This document shows, piece after piece, positions 5,784 through 13,457 of a stretch of DNA of 25,060 nt (position 1 is the stretch's first letter; the number at the start of each line of letters is the position of its first letter). Both the position numbers and the translations under genes were made by a program. Origin of the DNA: CAZYZQ01 sp964652075 (lineage in GTDB: Bacteria; Bacillota; Clostridia; Oscillospirales; Oscillospiraceae); NCBI GenBank assembly GCA_964652075.1, contig CAZYZQ010000020.1, positions 1 to 25,060 on the forward strand, read 5' to 3'. The notes under the pieces were generated by a model. That model searched no databases and was not told where the DNA came from. It saw only the letters and a program-made list of their open reading frames with translations.

Positions 5784-5808
5784 CATCCGGGCGCGCAGCG
5801 GCTATAAT
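5780..5808 (+). promoter_or_regulatory. Consensus sigma-A promoter of nrdG-nrdD
   Basis: TTGACA (5780-5785), a 17-bp spacer and TATAAT (5803-5808) match the consensus at all 12 positions. Transcription would start near 5815, leaving a leader of about 83 nt. Such a strong promoter fits a gene held down by a repressor. Confidence 0.93.
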
Positions 5809-5840
5809 ACAGATAAGATGTGGAAAATGCTTCCATTGAA

Positions 5841-5868
5841 CCCGCGCCCCGTACAAAAAGGGCGCGGG
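5841..5868 (+). other. Leader hairpin upstream of nrdG
   Basis: CCCGCGCCC (5841-5849) and GGGCGCGGG (5860-5868) form a perfect 9-bp GC stem with a 10-nt loop in the nrdG leader, 29 nt before the ATG. No U-run follows, so it is not a simple terminator; it may stabilise the mRNA or shape translation. Confidence 0.55.
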
Positions 5869-5897
5869 AGGACAGGCTTGCGCAGAGGAACGGAACG

Positions 5898-6593
5898 ATG
5901 AGAATTGGCGGCTTTCAAAAACTGACGCTTTTGGATTACCCGGGGCAGGTTGCCTGCATCGTGTTTACAAGCGGCTGCAATTTCCGCTGCCCGTTCTGCC
6001 ACAATGCCGGACTGGTGTTGCCCGGGCAGGCGGAGGAGGAGATCCCGGCGGAGACGGTTCTGACCTATCTGGAAAAGAGAAGGGGGCTGCTGGACGGCGT
6101 GGTCGTCACCGGCGGGGAGCCGCTGCTCTGGCTGGATCTGGCGGAGTTTTTGCAGCAGGTGCGCGAGCTGGGCTACAGGATCAAGCTGGATACGAACGGC
6201 AGCTTCCCGGAGCGCCTGCAGCGCCTGCTGGAGCGTGGCCTGCTCGATTATATCGCGATGGATGTGAAGCACGCGCCGGAACAGTATGCGCTGGCCACCG
6301 GCATACAGGGGGAAGCGGTTGTGCCACTCATCCAGCAGAGCTTGCAGGTGCTGCGCACGTCCGCAATTCCGTATGAGCTGCGCACGACGGTGGTCAAGGG
6401 CATCCATACGCCGCAGACGATGGCTGCGCTGGCCGGGTGGCTCTCCACGGCGGCGCCCTATTATCTGCAGCCCTATGTGGATTCGGGGCATATTCTGGCG
6501 CCAGACGGCCTTTCTCCTTTTTTAGAATTGGAGTTGGAGGAGCTTCTGGCGGCGGTCAGGCCGTACTGCCCCGCAGCGGCCTTGCGGAACTAA
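5898..6593 (+). CDS. nrdG: Anaerobic ribonucleoside-triphosphate reductase activating protein (radical SAM)
   Basis: NrdG uses S-adenosylmethionine and a 4Fe-4S cluster to place the glycyl radical on NrdD. The 231-residue protein carries the radical SAM motif CNFRCPFC (C27, C31, C34), the SAM-contacting VVVTGGEPLLW (68-78) and the downstream IKLDTNGSFPE segment. MRIGGFQKLTLLDYPGQVA is typical of the clostridial-type activases. ATG 5898 is chosen because the family begins at this motif and AGAGG lies upstream; the in-frame ATG at 5820 would put a 9-bp hairpin inside the coding region. nrdD follows after 51 nt in the same operon. Confidence 0.93.
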   Translation: MRIGGFQKLTLLDYPGQVACIVFTSGCNFRCPFCHNAGLVLPGQAEEEIPAETVLTYLEKRRGLLDGVVVTGGEPLLWLDLAEFLQQVRELGYRIKLDTNGSFPERLQRLLERGLLDYIAMDVKHAPEQYALATGIQGEAVVPLIQQSLQVLRTSAIPYELRTTVVKGIHTPQTMAALAGWLSTAAPYYLQPYVDSGHILAPDGLSPFLELELEELLAAVRPYCPAAALRN

Positions 6594-6644
6594 CATTGGC
6601 GCTTTTATCTCGGAGCGCAGCATAAGAAAGGGTCTGGATTTGTT

Positions 6645-9053
6645 ATGGAACAGTATCTGGTTGTAAAACGCGATGGAAAGAAAGTGGAGTTTGAGCTCCA
6701 GAAGATTATTTCCGCCATCAGCAGGGCGTTTGAGGCGCTGGATAAGCATACGCATCCGTCTGTGATTGAGCTGCTGGCGATCCATGTGACTGCGGATTTC
6801 GACAGCAAGGTGGCGGATGGCTGCATCAGTGTCGAAGATATTCAGGACAGCGTGGAGAAGGTGCTGTCGCAGGCGGGCTATGCGGACGTGGCGAAGGCGT
6901 ATATCCTGTACCGCCGCCAGCGCGAGAAGCTGCGCCAGACGCAGTCGACGCTTCTGGACTACAAAAAGACCGTGGATGACTATCTGCGGGTCAATGACTG
7001 GCGCGTGAAGGAGAACTCCACGGTGACCTATTCCGTGGGCGGCCTGATCCTCTCCAATTCCGGCGCGATCACGGCAAACTACTGGCTCTCCGAGGTCTAT
7101 GACGACGAGATCGCCAACGCCCACCGGAATGCCGAACTGCATCTGCACGACCTTTCCATGCTGACCGGCTACTGCGCCGGGTGGTCCTTAAAGCAGCTGA
7201 TTCAGGAGGGCCTGGGCGGCGTCCCCGGCAAGATCACCTCCTCACCCGCGAAGCACCTCGCCACGCTGTGCAATCAGATGGTGAACTTTTTGGGGATTAT
7301 GCAAAACGAGTGGGCGGGGGCGCAGGCTTTTTCCTCCTTTGACACGTATCTGGCACCCTTTGTCAAGGCGGACAATCTGAGCTATGAGCAGGTCAAAAAG
7401 AGCATTGAGTCCTTCGTCTACGGCGTGAACACCCCGTCGCGCTGGGGGACGCAGGCACCGTTTTCCAACATCACGCTGGACTGGACGGTTCCTGCCGATT
7501 TGGCGGAGCTGCCCGCCATCGTCGGCGGAAAGGAGATGCCGTTCAAGTACAAGGACTGCAAGCGGGAAATGGATATGGTCAACAGGGCATTCATTGAGGT
7601 GATGGTGGAGGGCGACGCCGAGGGGCGCGGCTTCCAGTACCCGATTCCGACCTACTCCATTACAAAGGATTTTGACTGGTCAGATACGGAAAACAACCGC
7701 CTGCTGTTTGAGATGACGGCAAAGTACGGCACGCCGTATTTCTCCAACTATATCAACAGCGATATGGAGCCGAGCGATGTGCGCAGCATGTGCTGCCGCC
7801 TGCGGCTTGATCTGCGCGAGCTTCGGAAAAAGACGGGCGGCTTTTTCGGCAGCGGGGAGAGCACCGGCTCGGTCGGCGTTGTGACAATCAACCTGCCGCG
7901 GATTGCGTATCTGGCAAAGGATGAGGCGGACTTCTTCGCGCGGCTGGACAAGCTGATGGACATCGCGGCTAGGTCGCTGAAGATCAAGCGTACCGTGATC
8001 GGCCGGCTGCTGGAAAACGGACTCTATCCGTATACCAAGCACTATCTCGGCAGCTTCGACCACCACTTCTCAACGATCGGCCTTGTCGGCATGAACGAGG
8101 CGGGCTTGAATGCGAAGTGGATTCAGAAGGACATGACGCACCCCGAGACGCAGAAGTTTGCCGCGAAGGTGCTCAATCACATGCGCGAGCGCCTGTCGGA
8201 CTATCAGGAGCAGTACGGCGACCTGTACAATCTGGAGGCGACGCCCGCCGAGTCCACGGCGTACCGGCTGGCCAAGCATGATGTGGCGCAATTCCCGGAT
8301 ATTAAGACGGCAGCCGAGCCGGGCGGGACGCCCTATTACACGAACAGCTCGCATCTGCCGGTCGGCTATACGGACGACATTTTCTCGGCGCTGGACGTGC
8401 AGGACGAGCTGCAAACGCTGTACACCTCCGGAACCGTGTTCCACGCCTTTCTGGGGGAGCGGCTGTCTGACTGGCGCACGGCCGCAAAGCTGGTGCGGAA
8501 GATTGCCGAAAACTATCACCTGCCGTACTACACGCTCTCTCCGACCTACTCCATCTGCAAGGAGCACGGCTATCTGGCAGGGGAGCAGTACGAGTGCCCG
8601 ATCTGTCACGGAAAGACCGAGGTTTACAGCCGCATCACCGGCTACTATCGTCCGGTGCAGAACTGGAACGACGGCAAAGCGCAGGAATTCAAGCAGCGGA
8701 AAACGTATCAGGTCGCGGGCAGTGCGGCGGCCGCTGCTCCTGTTGCGACGGCCAGCGAGAAAGCGCCCGAACAGCCGAAGCCGCCGCAGGCGCATGGGAC
8801 ATCTGCGCTCAGGCTGATCACAACCGCCACCTGCCCGAACTGCCGCGCAGCCAAGGCAAAGCTCCAACAGGCGGGGATTGATGTGGATGTAATTTCGGCG
8901 GAGGAGCAGCCGGAGCTGTGCGCGCGGTACGAAATCCGTCAGGCGCCGACGCTTCTGGAGGAGAATGCCTCCGGCACATATCTGCATGTCGGCCTGCCGG
9001 GGATCCTTCGCTTCATCTCCGCATACACGGGCGGAAGCAGGATTGCAAACTAA
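6645..9053 (+). CDS. nrdD: Class III anaerobic ribonucleotide reductase with fused C-terminal redoxin domain
   Basis: NrdD reduces ribonucleotides to deoxyribonucleotides without oxygen, using a glycyl radical. The 802 residues comprise an N-terminal ATP-cone (3-95), the catalytic barrel with cysteines at C177 (GYCAGW) and C383/C384 (SMCCRLRLD), and a zinc site (C638, H641, C651, C654). The radical loop is RITGYYRPVQNW, with Gly666. An Ala/Pro-rich linker (691-720) then joins a glutaredoxin/thioredoxin-like domain (722-795) with CPNC (730-733) and a probable cis-proline in QAPTL (768). Known NrdDs use either formate or a redoxin as reductant; the fusion and the double cysteine suggest the redoxin type. 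The second zinc ligand is His rather than Cys. The ribosome site (AAGAAAGGG) is rather distant. Confidence 0.95.
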   Translation: MEQYLVVKRDGKKVEFELQKIISAISRAFEALDKHTHPSVIELLAIHVTADFDSKVADGCISVEDIQDSVEKVLSQAGYADVAKAYILYRRQREKLRQTQSTLLDYKKTVDDYLRVNDWRVKENSTVTYSVGGLILSNSGAITANYWLSEVYDDEIANAHRNAELHLHDLSMLTGYCAGWSLKQLIQEGLGGVPGKITSSPAKHLATLCNQMVNFLGIMQNEWAGAQAFSSFDTYLAPFVKADNLSYEQVKKSIESFVYGVNTPSRWGTQAPFSNITLDWTVPADLAELPAIVGGKEMPFKYKDCKREMDMVNRAFIEVMVEGDAEGRGFQYPIPTYSITKDFDWSDTENNRLLFEMTAKYGTPYFSNYINSDMEPSDVRSMCCRLRLDLRELRKKTGGFFGSGESTGSVGVVTINLPRIAYLAKDEADFFARLDKLMDIAARSLKIKRTVIGRLLENGLYPYTKHYLGSFDHHFSTIGLVGMNEAGLNAKWIQKDMTHPETQKFAAKVLNHMRERLSDYQEQYGDLYNLEATPAESTAYRLAKHDVAQFPDIKTAAEPGGTPYYTNSSHLPVGYTDDIFSALDVQDELQTLYTSGTVFHAFLGERLSDWRTAAKLVRKIAENYHLPYYTLSPTYSICKEHGYLAGEQYECPICHGKTEVYSRITGYYRPVQNWNDGKAQEFKQRKTYQVAGSAAAAAPVATASEKAPEQPKPPQAHGTSALRLITTATCPNCRAAKAKLQQAGIDVDVISAEEQPELCARYEIRQAPTLLEENASGTYLHVGLPGILRFISAYTGGSRIAN

Positions 9054-9057
9054 ACGT

Positions 9058-9094
9058 GACAGGGGCCGGCCCGTATGGGCTGGCTCCTGTCTTT
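9058..9094 (+). terminator. Terminator of nrdG-nrdD
   Basis: GACAGG (9058-9063) and CCTGTC (9086-9091) enclose further GGCC/GGCCC-type pairing around a GTAT loop, followed by TTTGCATTT. It stands 5 nt after the nrdD stop and just before the end of the convergent ArsR-like gene, and may serve both. Confidence 0.75.
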
Positions 9095-9098
9095 GCAT

Positions 9099-9749
9099 TT
9101 ATACTTCTTCGCCGGCTTCCCACGTACCCTGTGTGAAGGTCTCATCCACCATATCGCTGATGCCGGCCAGCAGCATAATAATGCCCTGCACTTTATTTGG
9201 CTGGATGATATAAACGCCCTTCTGCTGCTCGTCCTCCGCGATGATATCGGCGGCGAGCAGCGGCTTCATGTGATGATAGACCTGCCCGGTGGAGCCGAAG
9301 CCGTGCGCTTCGACAAGTGCGGCTACGGTCTTGGGGCCGCGCAGGATATCCAGAAGAATGGCCAGCCGGTTCGCGTTCCCGATACAGGCCAGTACCTTTC
9401 CTGCGACGCCGCTCTTAATGAGCGAGAGCAGGCCGTCGGTGGGGACGGCGGTTCGGATCCAGTTGGCCTGCCGCCCGCCGGCGTTATAGACGCCGAGGTA
9501 GGTTACAAGCCCGGTTACGCCCTTTGCCTCCGCCTTGTAGCAAAGCTCCTCCATTTGTGCGCTGAGACGGGAATCCGGATGCATGTTGTGTATGACCTCC
9601 ATGCGTTTCAGCTTTTCTGCGGAGGGTTTTTCGGGAAGCAGCTCCATTATCCTATCCCGCAGCTCCTCCAGCTGCGGCGTAACCGTGCTCTGAAACTGCT
9701 CCATCTGCGCTTTGAGGGAATCAATTTCTTTCCCGTAATCTCGTTCCAT
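9099..9749 (-). CDS. ArsR-like winged-helix transcriptional regulator
   Basis: The 216-residue protein has an N-terminal coiled-coil-like part (about 1-75, rich in Glu, Gln and Lys), a linking region, and a C-terminal winged helix-turn-helix (about 117-185). The latter contains IGNANRLAILLDILRGPKTVAALVEAHGFGSTGQVYHHMKPLLAADII, the pattern of ArsR-family repressors. No paired cysteines suggesting a metal site are visible, so the signal is unknown. The HTH lies at the C-terminus of a protein about twice the usual ArsR length. Its promoter is surrounded by palindromic AATTCCG repeats, so it probably represses itself. GGAGCG stands about 11 nt before the ATG. It faces nrdD convergently. Confidence 0.83.
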   Translation of the reverse strand: MERDYGKEIDSLKAQMEQFQSTVTPQLEELRDRIMELLPEKPSAEKLKRMEVIHNMHPDSRLSAQMEELCYKAEAKGVTGLVTYLGVYNAGGRQANWIRTAVPTDGLLSLIKSGVAGKVLACIGNANRLAILLDILRGPKTVAALVEAHGFGSTGQVYHHMKPLLAADIIAEDEQQKGVYIIQPNKVQGIIMLLAGISDMVDETFTQGTWEAGEEV

Positions 9750-9774
9750 TTTGTTGGTCGCTCCTTTCTAAATT

Positions 9775-9848
9775 CGGAATTCCGTAACTACATAATACAA
9801 TGCGGAGCGAGAATTGTCAAGAGAAAATTATGAAATTCCGCAATTCCG
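9775..9848 (-). promoter_or_regulatory. Promoter and flanking operators of the ArsR-like gene
   Basis: On the minus strand TTGACA (9820-9815), a 17-bp spacer and TATTAT (9797-9792) form a strong sigma-A promoter. It is bracketed by a perfect palindrome CGGAATTCCG (9775-9784) downstream of the -10 and by two direct AATTCCG copies (9834-9840, 9842-9848) upstream of the -35. Such placement is typical of autorepression; the binder is inferred to be the adjacent ArsR-like protein. Confidence 0.8.
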
Positions 9849-9909
9849 TAAAACAAGCGTAAATCGCAGATCCCTGAGAAAGAGGCCTGGCTTTTTTCTC
9901 TGCGAGATA

Positions 9910-9938
9910 TTGACATTTTCCAGCAGATAGTGTATGAT
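9910..9938 (+). promoter_or_regulatory. Sigma-A promoter of the ABC/FtsX operon
   Basis: TTGACA (9910-9915), a 17-bp spacer and TATGAT (9933-9938) match the consensus at 11 of 12 positions. The leader that follows is about 200 nt long. Confidence 0.85.
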
Positions 9939-9947
9939 GCATTACTG

Positions 9948-10011
9948 GGTTAGCACCCACTAACTTGAGAGCGGGCACTTTGATATTCACGGGCGATTAG
10001 CTTGTACTAAC
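9948..10011 (+). promoter_or_regulatory. Two TTAGC-N4-ACTAAC operator-like sites
   Basis: GGTTAGCACCCACTAAC (9948-9964) contains the inverted repeat GTTAG-N6-CTAAC and lies just past the -10 element. GATTAGCTTGTACTAAC (9995-10011) is a second copy 47 bp on. Paired sites of this size directly after a promoter suggest repression by a dimeric regulator, with the TetR protein encoded at 13458-14015 the natural candidate (inference). Confidence 0.65.
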
Positions 10012-10020
10012 GACAGGGCA

Positions 10021-10102
10021 CGTTTACGCCGGCCTGTTTGGAGCTGCCTGCTGTCAGGCCCGCGCAGGGAAAGCGGGGATTTCGCGATATCCCCGGCGAC
10101 GA
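10021..10102 (+). other. Structured leader of the ABC/FtsX operon
   Basis: The leader before the ATPase gene contains a hairpin GGCCTG...CAGGCC (about 10031-10060) and a second, GGGGAT...ATCCCC (about 10075-10095), followed by GC-rich sequence and the GAGGAGG ribosome site at about 10131. No known riboswitch core was recognised. Otherwise the 394 nt between 9750 and 10143 hold only the promoters and operators listed separately; no gene is seen. Confidence 0.45.
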
Positions 10103-10143
10103 ACGGCGCGGCCCGGGCAGACAGAAGGAAGAGGAGGAACAGA

Positions 10144-10842
10144 ATGTTTATCAGCCTGAAAAACGCAGTGAAAAGATACGGAAGGGGTGAAACGGAGGTC
10201 TATGCGTTGGATCATGCCACACTGGAACTGGAGGCGGGCAAGATCTGCGTCATTCTCGGCCCGTCCGGCTCCGGAAAGAGTACGCTGCTCAATATGCTTG
10301 GCGGGCTTGACAGCCTGGACGAGGGGGAGCTGACGGTTGCCGGAAGGAGCCTTGTCGGGCTGAGCCAGGAAAAGCGCACGGCGTACCGCAGAGAGGATGT
10401 GGGCTTTGTCTTTCAGTTCTATAACCTGATTCCCGACCTGACGGTGGAGGAAAATATCGAGGTCGTGGCGGATATTTCGGAAAAACCGCTGGATATGCAC
10501 GAGGTGCTAAACGCGCTGGAAATTGAAAAATACCGCCACCGCTTCCCCAAGGAGCTCTCGGGCGGGCAGCAGCAGCGGGTGGCGATTGCGCGTGCGATGA
10601 TTAAAAATCCGAGACTTCTGCTCTGTGATGAGCTGACCGGCGCGCTGGACACGAAGTCATCGCGGCAGGTGCTGCGCTATATTGAAAAAATGAACCGTCA
10701 GTTCGGAACTACCATTGTGATCATCACACACAATGAAGCGATTGCCGGCATGGCGGATCAGGTCGTTCGGCTGAAGGATGGGCGGGTGCTTGAAAACCGT
10801 ACGAATGCGCACAAGACCGCTGCGGCCGACCTTGTCCTGTGA
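10144..10842 (+). CDS. ABC transporter ATP-binding protein (MacB/LolD/FtsE type)
   Basis: The 232-residue cytoplasmic ATPase powers the FtsX-type permease encoded next to it. Visible motifs are Walker A GPSGSGKS (39-46), Q-loop VFQFYNLIPDLTV (89-101), signature LSGGQQQRV (138-146), Walker B LLLCDE (158-163) and the H-loop THN. GLDSLDEGELTVAGRSL is typical of the MacB/LolD subfamily. The usual DEPTGALD reads DELTGALD here, a Pro-to-Leu change after the catalytic Glu that leaves the D-loop intact. A strong GAGGAGG precedes the ATG. The next gene begins 11 nt after the stop, with its ribosome site spanning the stop codon, so the two are coupled. Confidence 0.95.
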   Translation: MFISLKNAVKRYGRGETEVYALDHATLELEAGKICVILGPSGSGKSTLLNMLGGLDSLDEGELTVAGRSLVGLSQEKRTAYRREDVGFVFQFYNLIPDLTVEENIEVVADISEKPLDMHEVLNALEIEKYRHRFPKELSGGQQQRVAIARAMIKNPRLLLCDELTGALDTKSSRQVLRYIEKMNRQFGTTIVIITHNEAIAGMADQVVRLKDGRVLENRTNAHKTAAADLVL

Positions 10843-10853
10843 GGAGGCGCACC

Positions 10854-13079
10854 ATGAAGCTGACAGGACGCTATGCCAGAAATATCCGTGAAAATGTCTC
10901 GTTTTATCTGTCTGCCACGGTTTTGACGGTGGTAACGCTTCTGCTGTTTTTCCTGTTCAGCATCGCCGGAAACGCCATCTTATCCTTTGGAGAGGCGTTC
11001 TTCGCACGGAACAGGCTGGAGGATGCGCATTTTTCCACCTATCTGCCGATTCCGGAGGAAACACTTGCGCAGCTGGAGGAGACCTATGCGGTGACGCTGG
11101 AGGCGCAGCGGTATCTCAACCTCGACGCCGACGGAACCACCGCGCGGGTATTTCAGAGGACGGAAAAAATTGATCTGTATGAGATCACGGTCGGAAACGA
11201 CGTCGCTGCGGATGATGAAATCGTCCTGTCCGAGGGCTATGCCGTTGCAAACGGCGTCGCGGTCGGGGATACGGTCGAACTCGCCGGCAGAAGCTATTGC
11301 GTCAGCGGCTTTTTCCAGCGCCCGGATTACCTGTATATGCTGGAAAATGAGGACGATTCCTATAAGAATATCACGACGTTCTTCCTATGCTACCTGACAG
11401 ATCATGCCTTTGCCGCACTGGGCGACACCGGGGTACAGTACCTGGTTCGCTATCACGAGGACGCGGACATTGCCGGGTTTCGGAGGGCAGTCCATGAGAA
11501 TTACTTCATACGCACCTACAGCGGGGCAGAGGACAATAACCGCATTCTCATGGTCACGCAGCAGGCGGAGCTGTTTCTGGTTATGGCATATCTGCTGCTG
11601 TGCATTCTGCCGCTGATCGCCGTGGTGCTGATCTGCATTATCATCGGCCGCAAGGTGAAAAGCGAGCAGAGGATGCTGGGGACGCTGTCGGCTATGGGCT
11701 ATACAAAACGGCGGCTTATGTGGCATTACGCGGGCTTTGCCGCGATTCCGGGCCTGGCCGGCGGCATTCTGACCGTCGTGCTCGCCGCCATCTTCGCGCA
11801 GCCGTTGAGTGAAGCGGGCTTGCAGGATTATGAGCCGATGCGTGTGGTCGGGCGCCTGAGGCCGCTTGACGCTGTGCTCGGCATCCTGATCCCGACGGCC
11901 CTGTATGTGATTGCGGCGCTGCTTTCCGTCAGGCGGCTGTTAAAAAAAGACACGGTACGGCTCCTTGCCGGAAATGCGGATGGCGGACAGAGAAAGGGCA
12001 AGCGCCTGCTTGCGGGCAGGAGGATCTCTTTCCGCACAAAGCTCGCAGTCCGCTCACTGCTCGGAAATCCCGGGCGCAGCTTCGTGGTGCTGCTGGGCGT
12101 ATTTCTCGGGTGCTTTATTATGCTGCTGTCGCAGGGGTTATTCGATTCGATCGACCATATGGGAACGACGGTGGCGGATGATATCATCGGCTTTGAGCAC
12201 CAATATGTTTTGAACAGGCTGGCTACAGAAAATCCATACGGCGGCGAAACCATGCTGGTTTCCGCATTGGAGAGCGAGGACAGAAAGACGCTCTCCCTCA
12301 TCGGCACAACGGACGAGAATCCCTATCTGTCTCTGGAAACGACGGCGGGTGGGCATGTGTCTTTGTCAGACGGCTACTACATCACAAGTCTGACCGCGCT
12401 TGCGCTCGGATGGAAAGCGGGGGACACAGTGCCGGTCTACAACCCGCTGACGGCGCAGAAGCTGGAAATCAGAATTGCGGGCGTGCTGCAAAACAACCTG
12501 CAAAAGGGAATCTATACCTCAAAGACCCTTGCGGCCGCGTTGGCGGGACTGGATGAGAACGCATTTAACTGTATTGTCAGCGATCAGAAGCTGGACATCC
12601 CGGAGGGGGAGATCGCGCAGGAGATAAGCCGCGCAGACATTGTGGAGCAGGTCCATACCATGACGGACCAAATGGATTTTATGTTGTGGATCCTGGTGGG
12701 GCTCGGCGTGGTGATCTGTATTGCGGCAATCTATGTGGCGGTCAATTTGCTGGTAACTGAGAACCGCAGTAATATCTCCATGCTGAAGGTGTTGGGCTAT
12801 TCGGATGCCCGGATCAACCGGATTGTGCTGAATGCCCATCACATCCTGCTTCCGATTGGGATCCTGCTCTCTGTGCCTGCCACCTATGCTGTGGCGCACT
12901 GCTTCTTCCTGATGATGGTGGATTACGGCGTGATGCTGATGGATGCGTATGTTGCGCCGCAAAGCTACGTAATTTCGATCGGCCTGACAGTCCTCTGCTA
13001 TTTTGGCTCTCTGTGGCTGCTGCGGCGCAAGGTGAAACGGGTGGACATGATAGAGAGCCTGAAGGATAACAGGGAGTAA
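10854..13079 (+). CDS. FtsX/MacB-like ABC transporter permease
   Basis: The 741-residue membrane protein has the ten-or-fewer-helix layout of Gram-positive MacB-like permeases: one helix near 17-43 and an extracellular domain to about 225. A first FtsX core of three helices follows (LFLVMAYLLLCILPLIAVVLICIII onward), then a helix at SFVVLLGVFLGCFIMLL and a second extracellular domain. The second FtsX core (MLWILVGLGVVICIAAIYVAVNLLV, HILLPIGILLSVPATYAVAH and YVISIGLTVLCYFGSLWLL) ends in RRKVKRVDMIESLK, the usual tail. ATG 10854 is preceded by GAGGAGG at the stop of the ATPase gene. Such pairs export peptides, lantibiotics or lipids; the substrate is unknown. The TetR gene nearby suggests drug- or envelope-responsive control. 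Confidence 0.93.
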   Translation: MKLTGRYARNIRENVSFYLSATVLTVVTLLLFFLFSIAGNAILSFGEAFFARNRLEDAHFSTYLPIPEETLAQLEETYAVTLEAQRYLNLDADGTTARVFQRTEKIDLYEITVGNDVAADDEIVLSEGYAVANGVAVGDTVELAGRSYCVSGFFQRPDYLYMLENEDDSYKNITTFFLCYLTDHAFAALGDTGVQYLVRYHEDADIAGFRRAVHENYFIRTYSGAEDNNRILMVTQQAELFLVMAYLLLCILPLIAVVLICIIIGRKVKSEQRMLGTLSAMGYTKRRLMWHYAGFAAIPGLAGGILTVVLAAIFAQPLSEAGLQDYEPMRVVGRLRPLDAVLGILIPTALYVIAALLSVRRLLKKDTVRLLAGNADGGQRKGKRLLAGRRISFRTKLAVRSLLGNPGRSFVVLLGVFLGCFIMLLSQGLFDSIDHMGTTVADDIIGFEHQYVLNRLATENPYGGETMLVSALESEDRKTLSLIGTTDENPYLSLETTAGGHVSLSDGYYITSLTALALGWKAGDTVPVYNPLTAQKLEIRIAGVLQNNLQKGIYTSKTLAAALAGLDENAFNCIVSDQKLDIPEGEIAQEISRADIVEQVHTMTDQMDFMLWILVGLGVVICIAAIYVAVNLLVTENRSNISMLKVLGYSDARINRIVLNAHHILLPIGILLSVPATYAVAHCFFLMMVDYGVMLMDAYVAPQSYVISIGLTVLCYFGSLWLLRRKVKRVDMIESLKDNRE

Positions 13080-13151
13080 AGCATGGAGTAGCGGGCGCCG
13101 CTTCCCGGTGAGGCGAAAACCGAATACTGTCACCTTTGACCGTTTACCGAT

Positions 13152-13250
13152 GCTCACGGCCTGCGCCGTGCAGCCGAGCGCACCGGCCAGCGCCGCCTGC
13201 GTCACGCCGCGCTGCAGGCGCAGCTGCCGGATCTGCTTTCCAAGTTCCAT
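13152..13250 (-). pseudogene. Remnant of an XRE-family regulator
   Basis: From the ATG at 13250 the minus strand encodes MELGKQIRQLRLQRGVTQAALAGALGCTAQAVS, the first 33 residues of a Cro/CI-type helix-turn-helix. The expected continuation (Lys-Trp-Glu-x-Gly...) is missing; the frame runs on into unrelated sequence antisense to the FtsX-type permease. AAGGAGA and a good promoter still stand upstream, so the gene was truncated recently enough to keep its signals. The break falls about 70 nt past the permease stop and may mark where the ABC operon was inserted. Confidence 0.7.
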
Positions 13251-13289
13251 GGTAAAATCTCCTTATCCTGTCTTCCGATCGGTAGCTCT

Positions 13290-13318
13290 ATTTTAGCCGA
13301 AGCGCGGAAGAAAGACAA
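13290..13318 (-). promoter_or_regulatory. Promoter of the XRE remnant
   Basis: On the minus strand TTGTCT (13318-13313), a 17-bp spacer and TAAAAT (13295-13290) stand 40 nt before the ATG of the truncated regulator. It would drive a transcript antisense to the end of the FtsX-type permease gene. Confidence 0.6.
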
Positions 13319-13404
13319 GGGCGCTGTGCGCGACCGGATTCAACCAGTGGTTGCGCGGATGCCGGGCGAAGTTTTACACGGAACCGCTTGCATTTGCAAA
13401 GGGG

Positions 13405-13433
13405 ATATGATAAATTATGGTATCATTCAAACC
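13405..13433 (+). promoter_or_regulatory. Inverted repeat upstream of the TetR gene
   Basis: ATGATA (13407-13412) and TATCAT (13421-13426) form an inverted repeat with an 8-nt spacer. TTGCAT/TTGCAA motifs (13388-13400) lie just upstream and could serve as a -35. This is probably the promoter/operator area of the tetR gene, but the -10 element cannot be fixed. Confidence 0.4.
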
Positions 13434-13457
13434 GGTGCGGAAGGGAGCAGTGGTGCA

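Noticed and set aside
5820..5897. Longer nrdG starting at ATG 5820
   Set aside because: It would begin about 5 nt after the predicted transcription start with no ribosome site, and a strong hairpin would fall within the coding part; the family begins at MRIGGF.
9939..10143. A known riboswitch in the leader of the ABC/FtsX operon
   Set aside because: Hairpins are present but no conserved core of a riboswitch class I know was seen, and the region is better explained by operator copies and simple stems.
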